The position numbers and the translations under genes were made by a program. The notes beneath the pieces are model-generated. The model searched no databases and was not told where the DNA came from. It saw only the letters and a list, made by a program, of their open reading frames with translations. Positions 53,969 through 64,000 of a DNA stretch of 64,000 nucleotides are shown here, one piece after another (positions within the stretch are counted from its first letter, which is position 1; every line of letters begins with the position of its first letter). Location: positions 1 to 64,000 of the forward strand of contig NZ_LXQB01000023.1 of NCBI RefSeq assembly GCF_004421185.1, in the 5' to 3' direction. The stretch comes from Methylacidiphilum sp. Yel (GTDB lineage: Bacteria; Verrucomicrobiota; Verrucomicrobiia; Methylacidiphilales; Methylacidiphilaceae).

Positions 53969-55312
53969 TCATCCAGAAAGGGAGGTAAAAAAATGGGTTC
54001 GTTCTTTCTCTTCTTCTTTTTTTTCTTCCTGTTCGATAAGCAAGTTGGTTATTTCAAAAAGGATGTTGCGGCTTCCTCGGTATCCCACGCTCAAGCGGTG
54101 AGCTGCTCCTACTCTATCGAACATGGGAAGGCCTATTCGGTAGAGAGGAATTCCCAGTCTTCGGGAGGCACCCCGACCGTGGGAATGGGTAAGAATGAGC
54201 TCTGTACCTTTGGCCATGGTTTCTAAGTCTTCCAGATCGCCAATGGTGACTGTTTCACAGGGCATATTGGGAAGAAGGACAGATTCTGTGGTAGTAATCG
54301 CCGCGGTAATTTTTGCTCCCATTTCGACAAGGAAATTCCCAATTGCCCACAACAGATCAGGCTCAGCACCAAGGGCAATGGGAAGTCCCCCAAAATAAAA
54401 TTGGCAATCGAGCATGGCATCGACAAGCTGGGATCTCTGGCGACGGTATTTATTGGGAACAGGTTTTTGAGTAATGCTTGAAAGCCTTTCTATAAAAAGA
54501 TCGACCGAAGCTAATCCAGTGAGTCTTTCGAAAATAAAAAAAGGAACTCCTGTTTTGATTTCCAGAGCCATCGCAGCAGCGCGCATCTGTTCACCTATGG
54601 CAATGGTAACCTCCGATTTACCCATTTCTTTAAGCTTTTCTAATGGTGTCCCTCCAATCGTTGTAGGAGTAAAATCCTCGGGAAGATGCCCATCAAGCGA
54701 TCCTGAAATATCGGGTAAAATGATAGCTCTGAGCCCAAAGTCTTCTACCATTTCCTTAATTTCTTCGATATCTGCAGCTGACAGATGACTTCCGGCTAAT
54801 ATATTGATTTGGCCTTTAACAGTTTCAGAAGATTTTTCAACTAATACTTCGATCATTTTCGAAACGGCTTTTCCCCAACCATCTTGAAATGCTCCAACGA
54901 AGTCAGGAGTGGAGACATAAACTAGCTGACAGTCCTCAACCTCCGAATGCCTCTGGCGAACGACCTTAAGATAACTTTCCACATCATCCCCTTTGGTTTC
55001 AGTCAGTCCAGTCGAGCAGATTCCTATCAAAGCAGGTTTTGCTCGTTTATAAATGTTCACAATTGCTTGTTCTATATTCTCCAATCCGCCCATGATTGTC
55101 GTGACTTCATTCATTGCCGTTGTTTGCAAAGGAATCATCTCGCGAAAATGTCGAACAAAAAGCACGAGACCAAAGGCGGTACACCCTTGGGATCCATGGA
55201 GCACAGGCATCGATCTATTAATTCCCATAAAGGCAAGCGCTCCCCCAATAGGCTGACTCAGCTTCAATGGGCTCACCGAACAGGCCTTTTTGCTATGGAT
55301 AATCGTTGCCAT
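53969..55312 (-). CDS. nifN: FeMo-cofactor scaffold subunit NifN
   Basis: A 447-residue NifN, the beta-like subunit of the NifEN scaffold on which FeMo-cofactor is completed. ACSVSPLKLSQPIGGALAFM, VLHGSQGCTAFG and GICSTGLTETKGDDVE are diagnostic. The second cysteine of the P-cluster type set is changed, as expected for NifN. It follows nifE by 15 bases. The C-terminal 25 residues form a Glu/Lys-rich tail. Confidence 0.95.
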   Translation of the reverse strand: MATIIHSKKACSVSPLKLSQPIGGALAFMGINRSMPVLHGSQGCTAFGLVLFVRHFREMIPLQTTAMNEVTTIMGGLENIEQAIVNIYKRAKPALIGICSTGLTETKGDDVESYLKVVRQRHSEVEDCQLVYVSTPDFVGAFQDGWGKAVSKMIEVLVEKSSETVKGQINILAGSHLSAADIEEIKEMVEDFGLRAIILPDISGSLDGHLPEDFTPTTIGGTPLEKLKEMGKSEVTIAIGEQMRAAAMALEIKTGVPFFIFERLTGLASVDLFIERLSSITQKPVPNKYRRQRSQLVDAMLDCQFYFGGLPIALGAEPDLLWAIGNFLVEMGAKITAAITTTESVLLPNMPCETVTIGDLEDLETMAKGTELILTHSHGRGASRRLGIPLYRIGLPMFDRVGAAHRLSVGYRGSRNILFEITNLLIEQEEKKEEEKERTHFFTSLSG

Positions 55313-55327
55313 CTTAATTTTTATCGG

Positions 55328-56707
55328 TTAGTCCCACGGAGCAGGAGTTCTTAAGGCCTCCCACAGAGGATTATTTAAAGTCCTATCAATCTGATCTACC
55401 AAATTGACCATGCCTTCATATCCAGCATAGGCATGATGTCTTTCCTGATTAATATCTAGCCAAGGAACCTTCGCCTTTAATGCAACAAATTGAGAGCGGC
55501 CTCCGGAAAGCAAAATGTCCGCCTGGGCATCCTTAAGCATCTTATACATCTCCTTAGGCGTCATCTCTTCGATCAGGTGGGCTTCTTCTCCCATGATTTT
55601 TTTGATCCTTTGTTTATCTTCCTCCGTTGATTTTTTAACACTAGTCCCTACCACCACCATCCCCACTTCTTGCAAAGCCGAAACAACAGACCAAGATTTC
55701 ACTCCTCCAGTGATCAATAAAACCCTTTTGCCAGATAACCTTTTTTTGTATGTTTCCAACTTTCTCCATGCTTTCTGTTCCTCGTGTCTGATCAGAATTT
55801 CGGTCTTCGCCAGCAGTTCCTCCTCTGCCCCCCTTTGGACAAGAAGCGTAGCGATGTTTCTTAAAGCCTCACTCATATCGGAGATTCCATAAAAAGAGCC
55901 TTCAAAAAAAGGAATCCCATAGCGTTCTTCCATTTTTCTAGCGATATTGATCATCGCCTTGGAGCAGACAAGCATTGCTGCTCTAGCCCTATGACAACTG
56001 GCAATTTCTTTGTAACGACTATCCCCTGATATACAGGCAGCAATCCTTATACCAAGTTGATCGAACAGCGGTTTTACCTGCCACAATTCCCCCGCTAAAT
56101 TATATTCGCCAATGATATTGATATCATAGGGGGTAGTCACTTCTGGTTCTTCAGTGCCAATAACGTAGTCCAATAACGCTTCACCAGCTAACTTGTTACC
56201 AAGGTTTTTACTACCAGAAAAGCCAGGGGATTGAATCGGAACAACAGGGATCCCAAATTTCTCTTTGGCTGCCTTGCATACGGCTTCTAAATCATCGCCA
56301 ATCAAGGCAGGAATACAGGTATTATATACGAAAACGGCTGGGGGTCTGTACTTTTCCACCACTTCCTTTATGGCTTTGAAAAGCCTCTTTTCTCCGCCAT
56401 AAATAACATCCATTTCGTTTATATCTGTCGTAAAACCCAAACGATAAAGCTTGGAGCCGGAGGACTTGGAACCTCGGTTATCCCAGGAGTTCCCTTCACA
56501 GGCTATTGGACCATGGACAAGATGAACGACATCAGTTATAGGCTGCAAGGCGATTTTGGCTCCATCAAAGGCACAGCCTCCGGCTGCAGCCCCAGGCTGT
56601 AAGATCTTGGTGCAGCCTTTTTTTCGTTCTTTATCCGATTTCGAGCGGTTTTTTTGGCAGGCTGGCTCTTGAAACACCTCCTGGATTTTTGCCGATAGCG
56701 TCGTCAT
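55328..56707 (-). CDS. nifE: FeMo-cofactor scaffold subunit NifE
   Basis: A 459-residue NifE, the alpha-like subunit of NifEN. Conserved segments are [30 protein letters not shown] read in order from about residue 47, [37 protein letters not shown] and [19 protein letters not shown] near the end. GGAGG lies 8 bases before ATG. It follows nifK by 42 bases in the same transcript. Confidence 0.96.
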   Translation of the reverse strand: MTTLSAKIQEVFQEPACQKNRSKSDKERKKGCTKILQPGAAAGGCAFDGAKIALQPITDVVHLVHGPIACEGNSWDNRGSKSSGSKLYRLGFTTDINEMDVIYGGEKRLFKAIKEVVEKYRPPAVFVYNTCIPALIGDDLEAVCKAAKEKFGIPVVPIQSPGFSGSKNLGNKLAGEALLDYVIGTEEPEVTTPYDINIIGEYNLAGELWQVKPLFDQLGIRIAACISGDSRYKEIASCHRARAAMLVCSKAMINIARKMEERYGIPFFEGSFYGISDMSEALRNIATLLVQRGAEEELLAKTEILIRHEEQKAWRKLETYKKRLSGKRVLLITGGVKSWSVVSALQEVGMVVVGTSVKKSTEEDKQRIKKIMGEEAHLIEEMTPKEMYKMLKDAQADILLSGGRSQFVALKAKVPWLDINQERHHAYAGYEGMVNLVDQIDRTLNNPLWEALRTPAPWD

Positions 56708-56749
56708 TGTACTAGCCTCCTTGGCAGCCTTTTGTTTTATTGGTGATCC

Positions 56750-58330
56750 TTATCGTATTATGTCATAGCTATAATCTGATTTTGCAGGAACGATTGTGTT
56801 TTTATCCATCTCATCAAAGATCTTATTCAAAATCCACACTAGAACATTCAATCCACCCTGATAGCCCCATATCGGATAGCGATGATGATGATGCCTATCA
56901 AAAATAGGAAATCCAATACGAATCAAGGGAGTGCCCGTATCCCTTTCGAGATATTTAGCATAGGTGTTACCGATTAAAAAATCTACAGGCTCTGTAAAGA
57001 GCAGCGAGCGCATATGCCACAGGTCTTTGCCAGCATAAACACTGCCATTTTTGCCAAAAGGAGAAGCCTCAAGAAGGGTTTTTGCTTTTTCTTCCCATTC
57101 TTTTCCACCATTGGTACATAAGACATGAATCGGTTCGGCTCCCAGTTCCAAAAGAAAACCAGTAAGACCAAGGGTCATATCCGGATCTCCAAACAGAGCA
57201 AAGCGCTTCCCATGAATATGGGCATTGGAATCCGCTATGGCATCAACAAGCCTTCCCCGTTCTTTTTCAAGTTCTTCAGGGATAGGCTTCCCAGTCAACT
57301 TACTGATTTCCATAAGGAATGCATCGGTCGCTCGCACTCCTATTGGGCAATGGAAGACAGCAGTTTGTTGGCCCTTCTCATTTATGTAAGAGATAGTTTT
57401 TTCTGTGCAAAATCCTTGGATGGAAACCGTAGCTTTTGAATGAATAGCATCAGAAATCTCAGTGAGTTTTGTTCCCCCATCATACATTCGGAATGTCCCA
57501 TCGGTTGGGGTATCCCAAACATCGCTATTATCAGAAAGAATCAAATAGTTAACCCCCATCAAACTAAGCATTCTTTTTAATTCCCTCATATTGCCTACAG
57601 TATAAGGGTCAAAGCCTCCAATAATATTGATTCGATCCACAGGCTTTCTTTCTAGTGGTGGCACAGTTCCCGCTTTACCATCCCAAAAATAGCTCAGTAT
57701 CCCTTTCATCATATTGTCGTAGCCTGTAATATGGCTTCCAACAAAGGATGGGGTATGGGCAAAAGGAACGTCAAAGTCTTGGGGAATGCTGCCTTTATCC
57801 CTTGCATTTTTTATAAAGGCATTGAGATCATCGCCAATCACCTCAGCCATACAAGTAGTGGAGACAGCGATCATTTTTGGTTTGTATAAAGAAAAAGAAT
57901 TAGCCAGCCCATCAATCATGTTGTTAAGCCCACCAAAGACAGCCGCATCCTCAGTCATAGAAGAGGAGACACAGCTGGAGGGTTCTTTAAAATGCCGACT
58001 AAAATGGCTCCGAAAATAAGCCACACAGCCCTGGGAGCCATGAACAAAGGGCAGGGTTCCTTCAAATCCCACTGCCGCAAAGATGGCTCCCAGGGGTTGG
58101 CAGGCTTTGGAAGGATTTATGGATATGGCTTCTCGTGCGAAATTTTTTTCTCTGTACTCCCAGCTTTTTGTCCATTCCCTAATTTTTTCAACCTCTTCAG
58201 CAGGTACTGGATTTTCAAACTCACATTTTTTCTTTTCGAACATCTCTAAGTACTGAGGTTGTCTAAACAGATTAAAATGATCGAGCACATTGTCAGCATT
58301 TTGGCTTTTTGCCTTTTCTGTCCTTTCCAT
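56750..58330 (-). CDS. nifK: Nitrogenase MoFe protein beta subunit NifK
   Basis: A 526-residue beta subunit of Mo nitrogenase. The P-cluster cysteines are in [40 protein letters not shown] and [14 protein letters not shown]. The C-terminus ([20 protein letters not shown]) is typical. AAAGGAGAGG precedes ATG. It follows nifD by 43 bases. The sequence belongs to the conventional Mo type rather than VnfK or AnfK, judged from length and from the accompanying nifEN and nifQ. Confidence 0.97.
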   Translation of the reverse strand: MERTEKAKSQNADNVLDHFNLFRQPQYLEMFEKKKCEFENPVPAEEVEKIREWTKSWEYREKNFAREAISINPSKACQPLGAIFAAVGFEGTLPFVHGSQGCVAYFRSHFSRHFKEPSSCVSSSMTEDAAVFGGLNNMIDGLANSFSLYKPKMIAVSTTCMAEVIGDDLNAFIKNARDKGSIPQDFDVPFAHTPSFVGSHITGYDNMMKGILSYFWDGKAGTVPPLERKPVDRINIIGGFDPYTVGNMRELKRMLSLMGVNYLILSDNSDVWDTPTDGTFRMYDGGTKLTEISDAIHSKATVSIQGFCTEKTISYINEKGQQTAVFHCPIGVRATDAFLMEISKLTGKPIPEELEKERGRLVDAIADSNAHIHGKRFALFGDPDMTLGLTGFLLELGAEPIHVLCTNGGKEWEEKAKTLLEASPFGKNGSVYAGKDLWHMRSLLFTEPVDFLIGNTYAKYLERDTGTPLIRIGFPIFDRHHHHRYPIWGYQGGLNVLVWILNKIFDEMDKNTIVPAKSDYSYDIIR

Positions 58331-58373
58331 AATCCTCTCCTTTATTGTTAAGCTTTAGACTGAATCGGAAGCT

Positions 58374-59849
58374 TCATTGCTTTGTTTTCCAAGGCGCAGC
58401 AGTCATTTTCCACACCGGGCTATTGATCGCCATGTCCATGTCCCTAGCAAATATCGCAAAGCCATCATACCCATGATAAGGCCCAGAATAATCCCAGGAA
58501 TGCATCTGGCGAAAAGGAAAGCCCATCTTCTGGAAAACATATTTTTCTTTGATTCCCGAACCCACTAGATCGGGCTGAAGTGCTTCAACAAACTTTTCGA
58601 ATTCGAAGCCTGTCACATCATCATAAATAAGGGTGCCATCCTTTACATAATGGGTGGTCCGCTGGTAATCATCATTATGGCCAAACTCATAGCCAGTGCC
58701 AATGACTTCCATTCCCAAATCTTCATAAGCGCCAATGACATGCCTGGGTCTTAAGCCCCCCACAAAGAGCATTACTTTTTTGCCTTCTAACCTAGGCCTG
58801 TATTTGGCAATGACCTCATCGACCATTGGTTGATACTTAGCAATGACCTTTTCGGCACCTTCTTTAATTTTATCGTCAAAAAAGCTAGCGATCTTCCGCA
58901 GCGATTCGGCTATTTTTGTTGGCCCAAAGAAGTTGTATTCTACCCATGGAATCCCAAATTTCTCTTCCATGTACCGGCTGATGTAATTCATCGAACGATA
59001 ACAGTGTAAAATATTGAGTTTGACTTTAGGGGTTCTCTCAAGCTCTTTTAAGCTACCATCTCCTGACCATTGAGCCACAACGCGCAAACCCATTTCTTCA
59101 AGAAGGATGCGTGATGCCCAAGCATCCCCGCCAATGTTGTAATCACCAATAATAGCAACATCATAAGGAGTAGTAACAAACTCTTCTTTTTTGCCGGCCA
59201 TTTTTTCTAGCACCCAATCCCTGATGCTATCATTGGCTATATGGTGACCTAAAGACTGCGAAACCCCTCTAAAACCTTCACATCGTACGGGTACAATTGT
59301 CTTGCCTCCGAAATCTTTACTTTTAGCTTTGGCCACCGCCTCAATATCATCTCCAATCAAGCCTATAGGACACTCCGACTGAATCGTAATACCCTTGTTC
59401 AAAGGAAAGAGTTCCTGCAGTTCTTCCAGAGCTTTCGCCAACTTCTTATCTCCCCCAAAGACAATGTCCTTTTCTTGGAAATCTGTCGTAAACTGCATGG
59501 TCACAAAGGTATCTACGCCTGTTGTGCCGATATAATAATTCCGACGTGAAGCCCATGAATATTGCCCACACCCCACCGGTCCATGGCTAATATGGATCAT
59601 ATCTTTTATTGGTCCCCAGACCACCCCTTTGGATCCCGCATAAGCACATCCTCTGATGGTCATTACCCCAGGAAGCGATTTAATATTGGATTTTACGCCA
59701 CAATCGGTCTTTCCAGCTTCATAAAGATTTAAGTGCTTTTCTCTTTTTTTTGCTGCCTTCTCTGGGTAGACTTGAAGCACCTCTTTGATAAGCGCTTTGT
59801 TCTTTTCCTTTAGCGTTACTGGTTGTGCGTTTTCAATCGTCAAACTCAT
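58374..59849 (-). CDS. nifD: Nitrogenase MoFe protein alpha subunit NifD
   Basis: A 491-residue alpha subunit. P-cluster cysteines are in [25 protein letters not shown] and [13 protein letters not shown]. The FeMo-cofactor ligands are Cys in [15 protein letters not shown] and His in [18 protein letters not shown]. The substrate-channel Gln and His are in [25 protein letters not shown] precedes ATG. A strong stem-loop lies between nifH and this gene. All catalytic residues expected for a working Mo nitrogenase are present. Confidence 0.98.
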   Translation of the reverse strand: MSLTIENAQPVTLKEKNKALIKEVLQVYPEKAAKKREKHLNLYEAGKTDCGVKSNIKSLPGVMTIRGCAYAGSKGVVWGPIKDMIHISHGPVGCGQYSWASRRNYYIGTTGVDTFVTMQFTTDFQEKDIVFGGDKKLAKALEELQELFPLNKGITIQSECPIGLIGDDIEAVAKAKSKDFGGKTIVPVRCEGFRGVSQSLGHHIANDSIRDWVLEKMAGKKEEFVTTPYDVAIIGDYNIGGDAWASRILLEEMGLRVVAQWSGDGSLKELERTPKVKLNILHCYRSMNYISRYMEEKFGIPWVEYNFFGPTKIAESLRKIASFFDDKIKEGAEKVIAKYQPMVDEVIAKYRPRLEGKKVMLFVGGLRPRHVIGAYEDLGMEVIGTGYEFGHNDDYQRTTHYVKDGTLIYDDVTGFEFEKFVEALQPDLVGSGIKEKYVFQKMGFPFRQMHSWDYSGPYHGYDGFAIFARDMDMAINSPVWKMTAAPWKTKQ

Positions 59850-59911
59850 AGATTTACTCCTTTTGTTCTGTGATTAGCTCCTCTCCAATGAGCTGTTCTA
59901 TTTAGGGTCGA

Positions 59912-59945
59912 TCGAACCCCTCACTTCTATAGAGGAGGGGTTCGA
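59912..59945 (-). other. Stem-loop between nifH and nifD
   Basis: TCGAACCCCTC (59912-59922) and GAGGGGTTCGA (59935-59945) form a perfect 11-bp stem with a 12-base loop, 16 bases after the nifH stop. No T run follows, so it is not a standard terminator. Such structures between nifH and nifD can stabilise the nifH 3' end or attenuate read-through, giving more NifH than NifDK; that role here is inference. Confidence 0.7.
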
Positions 59946-59961
59946 CTTTCCATAGTCGCAA

Positions 59962-60929
<968 letters not shown>

Positions 60930-61079
60930 ACATGTAGAACCGTTATAAAAGCATCCTTTGCCCCATCTCTATGGTTCTGTAGTCTACAAGCAAAACTTTT
61001 AGGCTCTATTCTTCCCATTCTTGGGAGAAGACCAGGGAGGAGTCTCTCCTATCACTTGTTCGACACAGATTGGATTGGC

Positions 61080-61095
61080 TGTTAAAAAAAAGACA
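61080..61095. promoter_or_regulatory. Shared NifA site between nifH and nifV
   Basis: TGTTAAAAAAAAGACA fits TGT-N10-ACA. Its centre is about -102 from the predicted nifV start and about -185 from the nifH start, so one site could serve both divergent promoters. The A-run makes a chance match possible; position is the main support. Confidence 0.55.
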
Positions 61096-61163
61096 AAAGA
61101 AAAATATTTTGTCGAATTCTTTACATTATTGGATGTTTCAATGCTCAAACTGGAGAAATCTGA

Positions 61164-61179
61164 TGGCATACATTCTGCT
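61164..61179 (+). promoter_or_regulatory. Sigma-54 promoter of nifV
   Basis: TGGCATACATTCTGCT matches the -24/-12 pattern with exact GG/GC spacing and is nearly the same sequence as the nifH element. The predicted start falls near 61190, directly at the first possible start codon of nifV. Confidence 0.75.
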
Positions 61180-61190
61180 TCTACCTGTAC

Positions 61191-62351
61191 GTGGGGACAA
61201 GACAAAAGATTTTGTTAGCTGACACAACCTTACGAGACGGAGAGCAAACTCCAGGAGTTGCATTCAGTCCTAATCAAAAGGCGCTGATTGCTAAACGGTT
61301 AGCGCAATGTGGCCTCAGAGAAATTGAAGCAGGCACCCCATCGATCGGAAAAGTAGAAATGGAAGCCTTCGATAAAATTCTTTCCCTTGGACTTTCTGCT
61401 CGGGTCATGGCATGGGGAAGAATGACGGAGGAAGATCTAAAGGCAGTCAAGCTATCTGGAGCAACTACTGTCAACCTCTCCATACCCCTTTCTGACATTC
61501 AGATTTCAACAAAACTCCAGACGACCCGATCCTCTGTGCTAGAAAAAATAAAAAAATATGTATCGAAAGCCAAGGACATGGGCCTTGAAGTGGCTGTGGG
61601 AGGAGAAGATGCCTCCCGAGCAGATGAACATTTTTTAATGGATGCCATTGAAGTTTCTCAACAAAGCGGTGCCTTCCGATTTCGCTATGCTGATACTGTT
61701 GGTATTCTCGATCCTATTCAAACCTACAAAATCATTTCCAAGTTAAAAAAAATCACTCCCCTGCTTTTGGAATTCCATGGACATGATGATTTTGGCATGG
61801 CAACAGCCAATTCAATAGCTGCCTGGCATGCTGGTGTTGATTCTCTCAGTCTTACCGCTTGTGGTCTTGGAGAAAGAGCAGGGAATGGATCGCTTGAAGA
61901 AGTTGCCTTTTTCCTTTCTCTTCGTGAAAATGTAGATAGCGGCATAGATCTGAAGGCACTTTTTTCCTTGTGTTTCTTAGTTGCTCGGTTCAGTGGAAGG
62001 AAAATTCCTCGTTGGAAAAGTATCCTAGGGAAAGATATTTTTCTGCACGAATCAGGCATTCATGTTGATGGAATTCTTAAAAACCCAAGAAATTATGAAC
62101 CTTTCAATCCGACTATTATAGGCCGCAAGCATCGGTTTATTCTTGGGAAACATTCAGGAAGAAAATCCGTTCTTTGGACCTACGAAAAACTGGGAATCCT
62201 ATTATCAGAAGAACAGGCCAAAAGAATATTGGATCAGATTAGGGATTTTGCAATAAACAACAAAAGAACTCCTTCAAAAGAGCAATTAATAGGCTTTGTC
62301 GATACTCCTAAGGCCTTTCCTTCAGCTAGCCCAATCGAAAAAAGCTGTTAA
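61191..62351 (+). CDS. nifV: Homocitrate synthase NifV
   Basis: A 386-residue enzyme condensing acetyl-CoA and 2-oxoglutarate to homocitrate, the organic ligand of FeMo-cofactor. LLADTTLRDGEQTPGVAF is the metal- and acetyl-CoA-binding start, LEFHGHDDFGMATANS holds the His ligands, and LTACGLGERAGNGSLEEV the Gly-rich site. The first possible start is GTG at 61191, at the predicted transcription start, so the message would be leaderless; TTG at 61212 is an alternative with a GGGGA about 14 bases upstream. It is convergent with cysH, 16 bases away. Confidence 0.93.
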   Translation: MGTRQKILLADTTLRDGEQTPGVAFSPNQKALIAKRLAQCGLREIEAGTPSIGKVEMEAFDKILSLGLSARVMAWGRMTEEDLKAVKLSGATTVNLSIPLSDIQISTKLQTTRSSVLEKIKKYVSKAKDMGLEVAVGGEDASRADEHFLMDAIEVSQQSGAFRFRYADTVGILDPIQTYKIISKLKKITPLLLEFHGHDDFGMATANSIAAWHAGVDSLSLTACGLGERAGNGSLEEVAFFLSLRENVDSGIDLKALFSLCFLVARFSGRKIPRWKSILGKDIFLHESGIHVDGILKNPRNYEPFNPTIIGRKHRFILGKHSGRKSVLWTYEKLGILLSEEQAKRILDQIRDFAINNKRTPSKEQLIGFVDTPKAFPSASPIEKSC

Positions 62352-62367
62352 CCTCCTCACCCATTAT

Positions 62368-63096
62368 CTAGCGCCCTTGGAAAGTTTCCTTTGCTTCATG
62401 CAGACCGCATTCTCTTTTTATGCCAAAGAATCGGGTTTGCTCTGGAAGCATCCCTGCTTCAAGTTTGCTTGTCGTATGAATATCTCCTATGGAAACATAT
62501 CCCTCGAAAGCCAGTGGATGCATCGGCAGTTTGTTCTTATAGATAAACTCGTTGATTCTCTCCGTTGTCCAATCGGCTATGGGATGCAGCTTTGCCCGAT
62601 CCCAATGCCAGGTTAAAATAAGGATGTTTCTTCTAGTCGAAGCTTGTTCCCTGCGCAACCCAGAAATCCAACAACGGGCCTCAAGTTCTTCCAAAGAACG
62701 GATCATGGGCTCAACTTTCATAATCTGATTATACTTTTCTATGCCCTCTTTGCCTTGCTCCCAGAGTTTTCCGTAGCGTGCTTCAAACCAAGCAGGAGAA
62801 AGAGCTGGCCTATATACTTTTAGATTAATTTTCAATTCTTCTACTAGTCTATCTATATAGCGGTAAGTTTCTGGGAAAAGATAGCCCGTATCGATCACTA
62901 CAACAGGAATTTCTGGCCAGACAGAAAGAACAAGCTTGAGTGTGACAACCGATTGAGCTCCAAAACTCGAGCTTAATATTACTTTTCTTTCGAAAAAATC
63001 GAGCGCCCAACTAATACGCTCCAAGGCATCTTTTTTTTCCAAAAGCCGGTTATATTCCTGGAGTGAATCGAACAATTCTTTTTTCATTGCTTTCAT
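62368..63096 (-). CDS. cysH: Phosphoadenylyl-sulfate (PAPS) reductase CysH
   Basis: A 242-residue thioredoxin-dependent sulfonucleotide reductase of assimilatory sulfate reduction. ILSSSFGAQSVVTLKLV holds the phosphate-binding loop, WISGLRREQASTR the nucleotide site, SIGDIHTT follows, and the catalytic Cys is in KRECGLH. The paired cysteines of [4Fe-4S] APS reductases (C-C and C-x2-C) are missing, so PAPS is the expected substrate, implying a CysC kinase or CysNC elsewhere. It is divergent from cysD with a 69-base spacer. Confidence 0.9.
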   Translation of the reverse strand: MKAMKKELFDSLQEYNRLLEKKDALERISWALDFFERKVILSSSFGAQSVVTLKLVLSVWPEIPVVVIDTGYLFPETYRYIDRLVEELKINLKVYRPALSPAWFEARYGKLWEQGKEGIEKYNQIMKVEPMIRSLEELEARCWISGLRREQASTRRNILILTWHWDRAKLHPIADWTTERINEFIYKNKLPMHPLAFEGYVSIGDIHTTSKLEAGMLPEQTRFFGIKRECGLHEAKETFQGR

Positions 63097-63165
63097 TTTG
63101 GTTGTTGAAAAAAAATAGTTGTAAAAATAAAAGATTCAAATAAAACTATATTCACTCTATAGAAT

Positions 63166-63969
63166 ATGCAGAATTTAGACAACTTAGAATCACAAAGTAT
63201 TTTTATTTTTCGAGAAGCTCGCTATGCTTTTAAAAATCTAGCAATGCTCTGGTCAATGGGGAAGGATTCAAACGTGCTCCTTTGGCTTGCCAAGAAAGCC
63301 TTTTGTGGACATATTCCTTTCCCTATCATCCATATTGATACGACTTATGAATTTCCTCAAATGCTCGAATTTCGTTCTTGGGCAAAAGAATATTACGGCT
63401 TTGAATTGATTGTTAAAATTAACCAAGAAGCCATTGAGCGCGGCATTAGCTATAAGACGCATGATCCTGTCACAGTGACCCACGAGCTCAAAACGGTGGC
63501 CCTCAAGCAGGCGTTGGAAGAATACAAATGGGATGGTCTTATTACGGGCATACGAAGAGACGAAGACGGCGTTCGGGCTAAAGAAAGATACTTTTCCCCT
63601 AGAAACCAGTCTATGGAATGGGAATACAAAAACCAACCACCAGAATTTTGGAATCTGTTTTTGGCTACTCTTCCTAATAATGGCCATGTGAGAATACAGC
63701 CCCTTCTTGATTGGACCGAACTCGATATCTGGCTTTATATTAAACGGGAAAACATCCCTATTCCTTCCCTCTATTTTTCAAAAGATGGAAAACGGTATCG
63801 TTCCTTAGGCTGTTGGCCCATCACGCATCCAGTAGCAAGCCATGCCTCAACCATTGATGAAATTATAGAAGAACTTTATCATACAAAGACTTCGGAAAGA
63901 GCGGGCAGAGCCCAAGATCATGCGGAGCCTAATGCGATGCAAAAACTCCGAGCCAAAGGTTTTCTTTAA
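63166..63969 (+). CDS. cysD: Sulfate adenylyltransferase subunit 2 CysD
   Basis: A 267-residue ATP-sulfurylase small subunit that makes adenylyl sulfate together with CysN. The PP-loop is SMGKDSNVLLWLAKKA, followed by HIDTTYEFPQMLEFR, ITGIRRDEDGVRAKERYFS, LLDWTELDIWLYI and the ending TKTSERAGRAQDHAE. The frame is complete and stops at 63969. cysN is expected immediately beyond the window. Together with cysH this is a sulfate-assimilation locus next to the sulfur-demanding nif genes. Confidence 0.95.
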   Translation: MQNLDNLESQSIFIFREARYAFKNLAMLWSMGKDSNVLLWLAKKAFCGHIPFPIIHIDTTYEFPQMLEFRSWAKEYYGFELIVKINQEAIERGISYKTHDPVTVTHELKTVALKQALEEYKWDGLITGIRRDEDGVRAKERYFSPRNQSMEWEYKNQPPEFWNLFLATLPNNGHVRIQPLLDWTELDIWLYIKRENIPIPSLYFSKDGKRYRSLGCWPITHPVASHASTIDEIIEELYHTKTSERAGRAQDHAEPNAMQKLRAKGFL

Positions 63970-64000
63970 TTCTTAAAAAGTGATTCGATTCTCAATCGAG

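Overview
The window looks like one end of a draft-genome contig (the first 17 bases match the end of an Illumina adapter) from a low-GC, diazotrophic Gram-negative bacterium. The gene content fits a thermoacidophilic verrucomicrobial methanotroph of the Methylacidiphilum type: a compact Mo-nitrogenase cluster with FixABCX, an LRV iron-sulfur protein and NifQ plus rhodanese, an alternative-complex-III-like gene, and Hsp20. That assignment is inference from gene content; there is no rRNA or methane monooxygenase gene here to prove it.

Layout. Positions 93-31163 hold mostly housekeeping and scattered metabolic genes: azoreductase, an outer-membrane barrel, Hsp20, DedA, M42 peptidase, glyoxalase, an Rpe-like epimerase, aldehyde dehydrogenase, a ClpX-like ATPase, HldD, RsmE, a frameshifted deoC, tRNA-Lys, ruvCAB, an MFS transporter, an A-type Fe-S carrier, a 5'-3' exonuclease, an ActC-ActD fusion protein, a membrane/periplasmic pair resembling an anti-sigma module, a UDP-glucuronate epimerase and a UbiD-type decarboxylase. 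Positions 31357-32695 hold a SYLF protein and a decayed IS200/IS605 tnpA.

Nitrogen fixation fills 32696-62351 in three blocks. Block 1 (minus strand, 39345 to 32696) is nifT, a DegT-like protein, a small protein, a SIR2-like protein, nifW and fixABCX. Next to it are two A-type carriers and the divergent activator gene nifA. Block 2 (minus, 48722 to 42219) is nifB, a ferredoxin, an A-type carrier, a helical protein, an LRV Fe-S protein, nifZ, nifS, nifQ and a rhodanese. Block 3 (minus, 60855 to 53094) is nifHDKENX and the NifX-associated gene, with nifV divergent from nifH. Between blocks 2 and 3 lie merA, merR, a GC-rich IS200/IS605-like remnant and ppa. The right end holds cysH and cysD.

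Regulation can be read directly. Matches to the -24/-12 sigma-54 promoter stand before nifT, the iscA pair, nifA, nifB, nifH and nifV, and TGT-N10-ACA NifA sites lie upstream of nifT, nifB (two) and between nifH and nifV. NifA carries the exact C-X11-C-X19-C-X4-C pattern of oxygen-sensitive NifA proteins, and no nifL is present. Together these describe a regulon in which one oxygen-sensing activator controls cofactor synthesis (NifB, NifEN, NifV, NifQ, NifS), the enzyme (NifHDK) and its probable electron supply (FixABCX). No nifU occurs in the window; four A-type carriers do.
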